Of a stretch of DNA of 37,238 bases, positions 18,942 through 27,012 are shown one piece after another. The notes beneath the pieces are model-generated. The model did not search any database and was not told the origin of the DNA. It saw only the letters and a program-made list of their open reading frames with translations. How positions within the stretch are numbered: position 1 is the stretch's first letter; every line of letters starts with the position of its first letter. Where the stretch lies: positions 1 to 37,238 of the forward strand of contig JAFDBG010000006.1 of the NCBI GenBank assembly GCA_019313385.1. The letters run 5' to 3'. A program made the position numbers and the translations under genes. Source of the stretch: Deltaproteobacteria bacterium. GTDB taxonomy: Bacteria > Desulfobacterota > Syntrophia > Syntrophales > UBA2210.

Positions 18942-20090
18942 TCATCTCAGACTGATCACCTCAATCTTCTGTACCGACTTGACATGTCGGTCAGCGGAAA
19001 GATCATCAGATGTTACTAAGAAAAAACGGCCCCTTTTCTTGACTTTCTCTCCTGCCATCATGTCGCCGATAATAATGTTTTTCCCCGCCGGGGACATAAA
19101 CAGCTCACCATAAGACAATAATGTGCGATACCCGTCAGGCGCGGAAATAATAATCGCTGAATCGAGGTCCCGCTGTATCCCCGCCTCCTCAAGTAACTGT
19201 ACAAGAGAAACTCCTTCGAACAGCTTCAGACCATGGTATCCTTGCCCATCACCTACTTCCTTAAAAAGAGTTACGGTACGATCAATAGCAGGCAAAGCAT
19301 CAAAGGTCATTGATTTGACTCCGTAACCCGAAACCGTAAATTGTGGAGCAAAAAGGCCTTTCTGCTTTTGTTGAGGAACCTTGGGATGTAAATCCACAAC
19401 CTCGATAGAGGCTATTCCCTCCAGAGATCGATCCGAGTAAAAATCAGAAGCAAGAACAAGTTTTGGAAACCCTACTTTACGTTCGAGCTGTTCGAGCCAA
19501 GGATGGAATTTCTTCGGGATCTTATCCTTTTCATGGTGGGGAATAATGGGACATGCCTCAAATGCGATGATGACATTCGAAGGATTTCGATAAAAAATCT
19601 CTCCCCAGGAAAGAACAATCTTTTGTCCCTTTTTGTCCTTTACAACAATGGCAAGATCAAGGTCCTTGTTGAAGTCGGGATTTTTTTTCTTTATACCCGC
19701 AAATTCAAGCAAAGATCTGAGCGCGGGACCACGATAAGTGAAAGCTCCATGGTACCGACCATCCCGTGATACTTCATTCAATCTGACTTCGCTACACTCG
19801 AAGCGGTTAAGATCCTTCGCCGACAGGGACACGGCTTGTCCTACCTCACCCGTTATCAGTAAATCTTTGCCGGTCAGCAGATGGTCCCGGGGTTCCATCA
19901 GCGCGAGTTTCTGCGATAGATTGCTGATTTCTTCGTGCACCCGCGACAATTCCTTACTGACTTCTCTGTCACCCGGCGAATCCTGGCATCCGAAAACGAG
20001 CAAGAGAACTAACATAGAGCACAGCATTGACAAGACACCGCATGTCCTGTCTTTAATCTTTAAAAAATATTGTTTTCCCCTCTTTTCCAT
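18942..20090 (-). CDS. Lipoprotein with two tandem domains resembling the oxidoreductase molybdopterin-binding fold (PF00174-like)
   Basis: Lipobox-like LLLVFGC; repeated pattern DGRYHGAFTYRGPALRSLLEFAGI...KIVLSWGEIFYRNPSNVII and DGQGYHGLKLFEGVSLVQLLEEAGI...RTLLSYGELFMSPAGKNIII. Confidence 0.65.
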   Translation of the reverse strand: MEKRGKQYFLKIKDRTCGVLSMLCSMLVLLLVFGCQDSPGDREVSKELSRVHEEISNLSQKLALMEPRDHLLTGKDLLITGEVGQAVSLSAKDLNRFECSEVRLNEVSRDGRYHGAFTYRGPALRSLLEFAGIKKKNPDFNKDLDLAIVVKDKKGQKIVLSWGEIFYRNPSNVIIAFEACPIIPHHEKDKIPKKFHPWLEQLERKVGFPKLVLASDFYSDRSLEGIASIEVVDLHPKVPQQKQKGLFAPQFTVSGYGVKSMTFDALPAIDRTVTLFKEVGDGQGYHGLKLFEGVSLVQLLEEAGIQRDLDSAIIISAPDGYRTLLSYGELFMSPAGKNIIIGDMMAGEKVKKRGRFFLVTSDDLSADRHVKSVQKIEVISLR

Positions 20091-20094
20091 ATGT

Positions 20095-20493
20095 TCACGT
20101 CCTTTCCGTGGCAATTGTGAATGTAGATGCGCCGGCACGCCTGACTTCGTCAATGACTTTGACCAGAAGACTCAGAGGTATCGTTTCGTCAGCTTTGATT
20201 GTGACAGGACAATCGGGAAACCTCATAAGTTCACGGCGCAATTTGTTGCAGATCTCTTCCATTAAAACTTTCCTGTCTCCTATATAGAGCCCGCCCTTTT
20301 CGGTCACCAGGAGAATGATTTCTTCTATGGTCGCCGCATCGGATGTTGCGGATGTGGGCAGCGCCACTTCTATGGAAGACGACACCATAATACGCGAAGT
20401 GACCATAAAAAACAGGAGGAGTATAAAAACGACATCGACGAGCGGCGCGATATTTGTGTGGAGAAGGACTCGTTTCCTTCTTTCAAATTCCAT
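20095..20493 (-). CDS. exbD: ExbD/TolR family biopolymer transport protein
   Basis: NIAPLVDVVFILLLFFMVTSRI typical ExbD TM with conserved Asp, follows exbB. Confidence 0.92.
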   Translation of the reverse strand: MEFERRKRVLLHTNIAPLVDVVFILLLFFMVTSRIMVSSSIEVALPTSATSDAATIEEIILLVTEKGGLYIGDRKVLMEEICNKLRRELMRFPDCPVTIKADETIPLSLLVKVIDEVRRAGASTFTIATERT

Positions 20494-21037
20494 CCCGTTC
20501 TCCCCTGGCGTGTTGAAATACCACCCCCTTCATCCTGAGTGATATATCTTCTAATTGTCCTTCAAGATATAGATAGGCGACTTCTACAGGAATTGCCACT
20601 AGCAGACCGGCCGCTGTCGTTATCAATGCCTCCCAGATACCTCCGGCGAGATACGCCACGTTAGTAGCACCGTTCTGGATGGCTATCATGCGGAAACATT
20701 CAATCATGCCAAGCACTGTCCCCGTCAATCCCAGCAGCGGAGTGATAGCCGCAACCAAAGAAAGTACACCGACTCCCTTCTCGAGCGAATGTAACTCACG
20801 TCCGCCAATCAGAGATATCTCTTTTTCTTCCGCCCCGTTCACCAAGGCGCCCAGCATCTGTCTTATCTGTTCGGGTTTTGATTCCAAAAGCTCATTCAGA
20901 GGCCGTCCGAGTTGCTGGATCAGGGTTTTGAACATCACTGCTTTATAAATGGTAATAGCCAGGGCAAGCACCGAGCAAAACAGAATAGGCCACATCAGCG
21001 GACCACCCTTCAGAAAAAAATCTACCATATCTGTCAC
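20483..21037 (-). CDS. exbB: ExbB/TolQ/MotA proton channel family protein
   Basis: LKGGPLMWPILFCSVLALAITIYKA; LSLVAAITPLLGLTGTVLGMIECF; EALITTAAGLLVAIPVEVAYLYL. Confidence 0.95.
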   Translation of the reverse strand: MTDMVDFFLKGGPLMWPILFCSVLALAITIYKAVMFKTLIQQLGRPLNELLESKPEQIRQMLGALVNGAEEKEISLIGGRELHSLEKGVGVLSLVAAITPLLGLTGTVLGMIECFRMIAIQNGATNVAYLAGGIWEALITTAAGLLVAIPVEVAYLYLEGQLEDISLRMKGVVFQHARGERDGI

Positions 21038-21783
21038 CTCAGTTTAAACCGAATTGGCAACATCGCTTTGCATGCAACGGGTCTGCCGTTTCTTCGTGCC
21101 GCGATAAATAACGAATTTTTGACTGCTGCTATCGCCGCGTCGTCAAAACCAGTGCCACTCGTTTCTAGAATTTCAACATCAATCAATTCGCCCACCTCGT
21201 CAATTGTCAACATCAGAACAACGACACCGGTTTTGCGTAACCGTCGTTCCTTGAACGGATATTCAGGCAGCATTCGCTTCAAAAAACGCGGACCCTCGGC
21301 GGAGCCGAAGGCAACTTCGAGCGGCGGATCTGTTACTGTTTCCTGTATGCTGGGACCGGCAACCGACGGCCTCTGTGCCGGCGCTTCCTGATGTTGCATA
21401 CTATACTCAGGCACAACGTGTTTCGCCACAACATCAATTTCGGGTTTACTTTTGGGCGGCACCGGGGATCGCAGAATCTTTGTTTCGGGTTTCGCGTCTT
21501 TTACAGGCTTCTCTTTCTTCGGCGGCTTTTTCCGCACCACCTCTTCCCTGCGCACCTTTTCTATCGCTGGTTTCTCCGGTTGCACCACGCATGGCGGGGG
21601 TTGAGCTTTTTCCTTCTTCTCAGGAGGAACCTCTTGTTTAACCGAATTCACCGCGATTCCCGTTCTCTCGGTAACAACAAAGACAACCCTCTTCACCTCA
21701 CCCTCGATGTGCCCTTGTAAGGGACACAGCATAAGGGCAAAATGAAAAACAAGAGCAATGATCACACACTGCCTGAAGGTCAT
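21034..21783 (-). CDS. tonB: TonB family protein
   Basis: N-terminal TM, Pro/Lys-rich linker, C-terminal LPEYPFKERRLRKTGVVVLMLTIDEVGELIDVEILETSGTGFDDAAIAAVK. Confidence 0.93.
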   Translation of the reverse strand: MTFRQCVIIALVFHFALMLCPLQGHIEGEVKRVVFVVTERTGIAVNSVKQEVPPEKKEKAQPPPCVVQPEKPAIEKVRREEVVRKKPPKKEKPVKDAKPETKILRSPVPPKSKPEIDVVAKHVVPEYSMQHQEAPAQRPSVAGPSIQETVTDPPLEVAFGSAEGPRFLKRMLPEYPFKERRLRKTGVVVLMLTIDEVGELIDVEILETSGTGFDDAAIAAVKNSLFIAARRNGRPVACKAMLPIRFKLR

Positions 21784-21873
21784 TACATATCTCTCAAACC
21801 GTTACTCAACGCTGTTTTTAAAGACTTCGGTCGTCTCCATTCCTGGGGACGGCCGAAGAAGAGCAACCGGGGT

Positions 21874-23937
21874 TTAAAACTTTGCCGTCAGGCCGCAGAT
21901 AACACTTCTCCCCTCACCAGGAAAGCCATATTGCTCTTCGTATGCATAATCACAGAGGTTATTGCCGGCCACGTACAATTCGAAATATTTCGATACGGGC
22001 TGTGTAATTCGAGCGCCGAAGAGCCAGTAATTATCGGCCTCATTTGTAAGCGTCGGATACTTGGACGTAGGAAGATCGGAATAGATCTCCGCTCGATAAA
22101 CCCCCGTCATGTCGACTCGTGTCTTGAATCTGGGCACCGTATACTGGATCGCGAACTTGAGCGCATGTTCGGGAACATCAGTAACATTGTCAGTCAAGCG
22201 GCCGTCGCTTCTGTCCCGCGCGTCCGTGTAGGTATATCCCGCGTTCAATGTCAGATCGTCGATGGGAGAAATAAATGTGTTGAACTCAACCCCTGACATA
22301 GTGATCTTTCCCCAGTTCATATAATCATTGTCGCCATAGGGACCGTCGCGGCTGATCCAGTCCGAAACGTCGTGATGGAAAAGAGAAAGCTCAGCGCTTA
22401 TAAACTCAAAGAAGGTCCGTGAAATCCCCAGTGTATAGTTGATGCTCTGTTCCTCGTTCAGTTCCTGGTTTCCTGATTTTCCATAGAGTTCACTCAGAGT
22501 GGGGAAACGGGTCTTCTGTGCCACTGAACCGAACAGTTTGGTTGAATCGGCAAAGGTATAAACCATACCAATCATGGGATTAACAGCCTTCTTCGTCCCC
22601 GGTGTCGTCGAATCTTCCACCACCTGATCATAATCGCCGTTCTCTTGGGCATCTGTAACATCGAACCAGTCGTAGCTGACCCCCACCACGATAGAAAGAT
22701 TCTTTATCATGGCGAATTCATTCTCGATAGCTATTGATCCCGTATTCGACTTTGATTCTTCAAAGGGCAGATAGGCATCATCACGCTGCTCATGTGAATC
22801 AACTGTGTAGTGAAGGGCGCAGCTCAACGTATCCCATTCGGTGGCCTTGTAATCGGCAAGAAGGCTGCCTCCGGCCATGTAGTCTTTATAGGTACTCTCG
22901 GACATAGGAGTTGAATAGGTAGGATCCGTATAGGAGACATAATCATCTGTGTGGTTGTGGTAAAAAAGCTTTTCCCGCAGCGTCAGTTTACCGGTAATTT
23001 TCTGTCTGCCGCTCAGGTCGATCCCCCAGTCATCGTAGTTTTCACTCCGGGCCAGTTGTGAAAAAGCAGGTTTTGTAGGGCTCGCTGTATTATGTTTGTT
23101 TTCACGGATTGACAGCGGCATCCCCTTTTCCGACTGAATGACATGAAGATTGACGTAGTATTTTGAATCGGCTGTCGGTTCAAGACCGAACTTTGCCCAG
23201 AAGGCATCGGTCCTGGAATCGGAATTGTTGCGAACTCCACCATCTTCCAGAATGGCATATGCCTTGCCTTTCTTATTCCCATACCACCCCACCACTGGAT
23301 CGAAACCGTTTGCCATATCCCATCCATCGGTCTCCTGGTGTGAGTAATTCAGCCAGTAGCTGAATTTTCCTATCTTCATTCCATTGTAAACGGATTCTTT
23401 ATTATAATGATTCTCGCCGAACTCCACGTTTGCCCCTATCGCAGGTTTTTCGGTTGGCGCCTTGGTTACAACATTGATGACACCCGCCTCGGCGTTGGCC
23501 CCGTAGAGAACGGAGGCGGCACCCTTTATCACCTCGATCTTTGCCACGATATCGGTCGGTATCTGATTCAGGTCGAGCTTCCCATACTTGGTCTCGTAGT
23601 AGGGGACACCATCGATAAGAACCAGCACCTTGTGTTGCTTAAATCCGTGCATATAGATTTCCGGCTCCGATTTCCGACCGGTAACAACGTAAAGACCGGG
23701 CACGTGATTAAGGGCCTCGGAAACGGTCGTACTGTTCGTTGCCTGGATTTCCTCGGCCGTGATTGTATTCGTCACGGCTATGTCACGAACAGCCGATGCT
23801 TTTCCTGATACGACAATTTCTCCCAAGTCGTATACTTCATAGTCTTTCGCATCTGCATTTTCGTCGCACCAACCGGGATTCGAAAATAACGATAAGGTAA
23901 AAACTAATAGCAGTGCCGATAAAAGTCTTACATTCAT
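21874..23937 (-). CDS. TonB-dependent outer-membrane receptor
   Basis: DLGEIVVSGKAS TonB-box-like region, plug domain (VSEALNHVPGLYVVTGRKSEPEIYMHGFKQHKVLVLIDGVPYYE...IEVIKGAASVLYGANAEAGVINVVTK), beta-barrel ending ..SVICGLTAKF. Confidence 0.95.
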   Translation of the reverse strand: MNVRLLSALLLVFTLSLFSNPGWCDENADAKDYEVYDLGEIVVSGKASAVRDIAVTNTITAEEIQATNSTTVSEALNHVPGLYVVTGRKSEPEIYMHGFKQHKVLVLIDGVPYYETKYGKLDLNQIPTDIVAKIEVIKGAASVLYGANAEAGVINVVTKAPTEKPAIGANVEFGENHYNKESVYNGMKIGKFSYWLNYSHQETDGWDMANGFDPVVGWYGNKKGKAYAILEDGGVRNNSDSRTDAFWAKFGLEPTADSKYYVNLHVIQSEKGMPLSIRENKHNTASPTKPAFSQLARSENYDDWGIDLSGRQKITGKLTLREKLFYHNHTDDYVSYTDPTYSTPMSESTYKDYMAGGSLLADYKATEWDTLSCALHYTVDSHEQRDDAYLPFEESKSNTGSIAIENEFAMIKNLSIVVGVSYDWFDVTDAQENGDYDQVVEDSTTPGTKKAVNPMIGMVYTFADSTKLFGSVAQKTRFPTLSELYGKSGNQELNEEQSINYTLGISRTFFEFISAELSLFHHDVSDWISRDGPYGDNDYMNWGKITMSGVEFNTFISPIDDLTLNAGYTYTDARDRSDGRLTDNVTDVPEHALKFAIQYTVPRFKTRVDMTGVYRAEIYSDLPTSKYPTLTNEADNYWLFGARITQPVSKYFELYVAGNNLCDYAYEEQYGFPGEGRSVICGLTAKF

Positions 23938-23997
23938 GAAAATATCTCCTCCTGTGTTTCTGAAATAGCCTTTCTGCTCTTATTTTTGAGCGGGGTG

Positions 23998-24025
23998 AAC
24001 ATATCATAACAAAACACGTTGTCAA
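23998..24025 (-). promoter_or_regulatory. Predicted sigma70-like promoter for the TonB-dependent receptor
   Basis: Reverse strand TTGACA (24025-24020), 16-nt spacer, TATGTT (24003-23998). Confidence 0.4.
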
Positions 24026-24104
24026 GCCCTGAAATGACATATTCTTACATTTATGGATTAAATATAATCGATGCTTACCTATAATAACCTACAGTACTTT
24101 ATAT

Positions 24105-24133
24105 TGACATATGATTACAGTTTGTGTATCTAC
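24105..24133 (+). promoter_or_regulatory. Predicted sigma70-like promoter for the WtpA-like gene
   Basis: TTGACA (24105-24110), 17-nt spacer, TATCTA (24128-24133). Confidence 0.45.
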
Positions 24134-24195
24134 GCTAAACGATTATTCTGATCTATTGAATAAAATAAGAAAGTAACAAAGAGAGGATATGTGGT

Positions 24196-25182
24196 ATGAA
24201 ATCAAGAAATATTTGGAAAATTGGACTGTTAACTGTAGCAGTTATCCTGCTTGTGGCCCTTACAACCCAGGGCTTTGCCGCGCCTAAAGGTAAAATCGTC
24301 ATATTCCACGCTGGAAGCCTTTCGGTTCCCTTCGCTGCAATGGAGAAGGCATTCGAAGCACAGTATCCGAATGTTGATATTCAGCGTGAGCCGGCTGGAA
24401 GTCAAAAATGCGCCCGAAAGATTTCAGATCTGAAAAAGCCCTGCGATATCATGGCATCAGCGGACTACAAGGTAATTGATTCACTGCTCATACCAGCCTA
24501 TGCAAACTGGAATATTCGCTTTGCCACCAATCAGCTTGTTTTATGCTATACCGCTCAAAGTAAATACGCAGATACAGTTAGCACTGAAAACTGGTATGAA
24601 ATTCTGCAAAAAAAAGATGTTGTCTGGGGGCATTCGGATCCCAATGTTGATCCCTGTGGATATCGTTCCTTGATGGTTCTTCAATTAGCCGAAAGATATT
24701 ATAAAGATCAAGGCCTTTACAATGCAGTGATCGCCAACCGTCCCGACGAAAACATTCGGCCGAAATCCGTTGAATTAATCTCGCTGCTACAAACGGGAAA
24801 CATGGACTATGCCTGGGAATATCGTTCTGTCGCTGTTCAGCACGGGCTGAAGTACATTAGTCTGCCCGATGAAATAAACCTGGGAAATTACAAATTTGAC
24901 GATTTCTACGCCCAGGCAGTCGTAAAGATAACAGGAAAAACACCGGGAACATTTATGAACATTAAAGGAAAATCGTGTACTTATGGAGTAACATTAATCA
25001 GAGATGCACCAAACAGGGACGCAGCCCTTGCCTTCCTGAGATATCTGCTTGATCCAGAGGGCGGCCTGAAGATATTAAAGGAAAGGGGTCAGCCACCCTT
25101 TATCCCCGGCCGCGTCTCCACTGCCGAAGAGATGGCGATGCTGCCAGCTATTTTGCAGGTTGAGGTGGAAATTAAAGATTAA
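24196..25182 (+). CDS. WtpA/ModA-type tungstate/molybdate ABC transporter substrate-binding protein
   Basis: Signal peptide then [89 protein letters not shown]. Confidence 0.85.
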   Translation: MKSRNIWKIGLLTVAVILLVALTTQGFAAPKGKIVIFHAGSLSVPFAAMEKAFEAQYPNVDIQREPAGSQKCARKISDLKKPCDIMASADYKVIDSLLIPAYANWNIRFATNQLVLCYTAQSKYADTVSTENWYEILQKKDVVWGHSDPNVDPCGYRSLMVLQLAERYYKDQGLYNAVIANRPDENIRPKSVELISLLQTGNMDYAWEYRSVAVQHGLKYISLPDEINLGNYKFDDFYAQAVVKITGKTPGTFMNIKGKSCTYGVTLIRDAPNRDAALAFLRYLLDPEGGLKILKERGQPPFIPGRVSTAEEMAMLPAILQVEVEIKD

Positions 25183-25284
25183 AAATATCTTTCATCAATA
25201 AAGGGAAAAGGACCTCTTGCATGAATGAACATGTTCTGTGGCACCATTTCATATCATTACCTTTTCGTCTCAATGTTGATGTTG

Positions 25285-25326
25285 TTTGAACACTTCGCTC
25301 GTCTGGTTATGGGAAACAGGCTGTGA
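25285..25326 (+). pseudogene. DUF6485 gene 3'-terminal remnant (FEHFARLVMGNRL*)
   Basis: Matches the C-terminus of the intact gene at 16981-17190 (FEHFARLVMENRL*). Confidence 0.8.
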
Positions 25327-25414
25327 TGATACAAAGGCTTTTCTTAATCAAATGCTACATATGGATCGGTTTACCATCCACCGCGCGCATCTGTTCTTGT
25401 ATCGCTTCGGATAT
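25285..25414. repeat. Right copy of the ~130-bp imperfect direct repeat
   Basis: See left copy 17149-17277. Confidence 0.85.
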
Positions 25415-26749
25415 GGTCGGGTGGGCATGAATCATCTCCGCAATATTTTTTGGCAACAATCCGGCGGTTTTAGCCAGAAGGATCTCATGGATCAGTTCCG
25501 TTGCATCATGCCCCACAATATGGGCGCCCAGAATCTCATGTGTCTCTGGATCATATAGGATTTTAACCATGCCGTCGGTTTTACCGATTGCAACAGCTTT
25601 TCCTACTCCCCTGTACGGATATATCGCTTTTTTGTATGGGATGTTCTGTTCTTTTGCCTGGTTTTCTCTAAGGCCGAAGCTTGCCAGTTGCGGTTCACAA
25701 TAGACAGCTGACGGTATCTCATTCAGATCAATTCGAGGTTGAGGTGTACGCCCGGCAATATACTCACTGACAATCTCACCTTCCTTTGAAGCGACATGGG
25801 CCAGAAGCGGCGTTTTTACCACGTCACCAATGGCATACACTCCATCGACCTGTGTCTGATAGTAATCCCCCACAGGAATGTAGCCCTTCTCGGTTTTCAG
25901 TCCGATATTCTCAAGGCCTGTCTTCTCTGTATTCGGAGTCCGCCCGAACACACATAAAACCTTTTCCGCCTCTATTTTCTTTGAGTTGCCATCTTTTCCC
26001 GTAAGGGTGACCGTCACTTTTCCGGATGTCTTCTCCAGGGAGTTTGCCCGTGCCCCGGTAATTACATCGATGCCGCTATCCTTAAATGACCTTTCGAGAA
26101 CGGCAACCACCCTTGCATCTTCAATGGGTAGAATATGTTTTTCCATCTCTATCAGGTGTACCTTTACGCCGAAAGTGTTCATGATATAGGCAAACTCGCA
26201 CCCAATGGCACCCGCTCCAAGTATAATCAGGCTTTCAGGCAGTTCTTTTAGCGAAAGAATTCCATCCGAAGAAAGTACCTGCTTCTCATCAAACTCGAAT
26301 CCTTTTATCTGCGAAGGGCGAGATCCTGTTGCAATTACAATGTTTTTCCCTGTAATTTCAGTTTGATCTTCAAGCATTACGCCGTTTCTTGAAACGATTT
26401 CGGCACTGCCCTGGATATGATCAACCTTGTTCTTTTTCAGTAGATACTCGACACCTTTGACCAGAGACCGGACTGCTGCCCTTGATTGATCGCACACATA
26501 TCCGTAATCAAACTTTTCAGAATCAATGGTAAGCCCCATCTTTTCCAACTCAAGACGAGACTGAAAAATGCCCGCCTGATGAATAAGACTTTTCGTGGGA
26601 ATACATCCCCGGTTCAAACAAACACCACCAAGTGCGTCTTTTTCGATAACGCAGGCCTTCAGACCCAGCTGGGCGGCCCTGATACCGGCAACATATCCAC
26701 CGGGACCGGCTCCTATTATTATCACATCATATTCAGACGCTTTTGCCAT
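25355..26749 (-). CDS. lpdA: Dihydrolipoyl dehydrogenase (E3 / L-protein)
   Basis: DVIIIGAGPGGYVAGIRAAQLG, GGVCLNRGCIPTKSLI (redox CxxxxC), YAIGDVVKTPLLAHVASKEGE, HAHPTISEAIQEQ. Confidence 0.97.
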   Translation of the reverse strand: MAKASEYDVIIIGAGPGGYVAGIRAAQLGLKACVIEKDALGGVCLNRGCIPTKSLIHQAGIFQSRLELEKMGLTIDSEKFDYGYVCDQSRAAVRSLVKGVEYLLKKNKVDHIQGSAEIVSRNGVMLEDQTEITGKNIVIATGSRPSQIKGFEFDEKQVLSSDGILSLKELPESLIILGAGAIGCEFAYIMNTFGVKVHLIEMEKHILPIEDARVVAVLERSFKDSGIDVITGARANSLEKTSGKVTVTLTGKDGNSKKIEAEKVLCVFGRTPNTEKTGLENIGLKTEKGYIPVGDYYQTQVDGVYAIGDVVKTPLLAHVASKEGEIVSEYIAGRTPQPRIDLNEIPSAVYCEPQLASFGLRENQAKEQNIPYKKAIYPYRGVGKAVAIGKTDGMVKILYDPETHEILGAHIVGHDATELIHEILLAKTAGLLPKNIAEMIHAHPTISEAIQEQMRAVDGKPIHM

Positions 26750-26773
26750 TGTAATAACTCCGGTTCTATTTTT

Positions 26774-26829
26774 TTAAATAGTTAAATGGCTAAATGGTCA
26801 AATAGTTAAATAGTCAAATAGTTAAATGG
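26774..26829 (+). repeat. Tandem 8-bp array, 7 units of TTAAATAG/TTAAATGG type
   Basis: TTAAATAG TTAAATGG CTAAATGG TCAAATAG TTAAATAG TCAAATAG TTAAATGG read directly. Confidence 0.85.
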
Positions 26830-26871
26830 TTAATGTTCAATTGTTTTACTAAAAACAAATATGCCCGTGAA

Positions 26872-26959
26872 TTTAACCACTCAACGACTTAACCACTCAA
26901 CGACTTAACCACTTAACGACTTAACCACTTAACTACTCAACAATTCAACCACTTAACGA
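26872..26959 (+). repeat. Tandem 8-bp array, 11 units of CTTAACCA/CTCAACGA type (inverted relative to the first array)
   Basis: TTTAACCA CTCAACGA CTTAACCA CTCAACGA CTTAACCA CTTAACGA CTTAACCA CTTAACTA CTCAACAA TTCAACCA CTTAACGA; the reverse complement of CTTAACCA is TGGTTAAG. Confidence 0.85.
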
Positions 26960-27012
26960 GGTCTGAATCATGAAAAACGGGAAGGGCTTTCCGGATGGAA
27001 AACAGGTAATTG

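Noticed and set aside
25286-25558. 90-aa plus-strand ORF from the track
   Set aside because: Antisense to the conserved lpdA 3' end and built from the DUF6485 remnant; spurious.
26774-26959. CRISPR array
   Set aside because: Repeat units are 8 bp with no spacers; these are simple tandem arrays.
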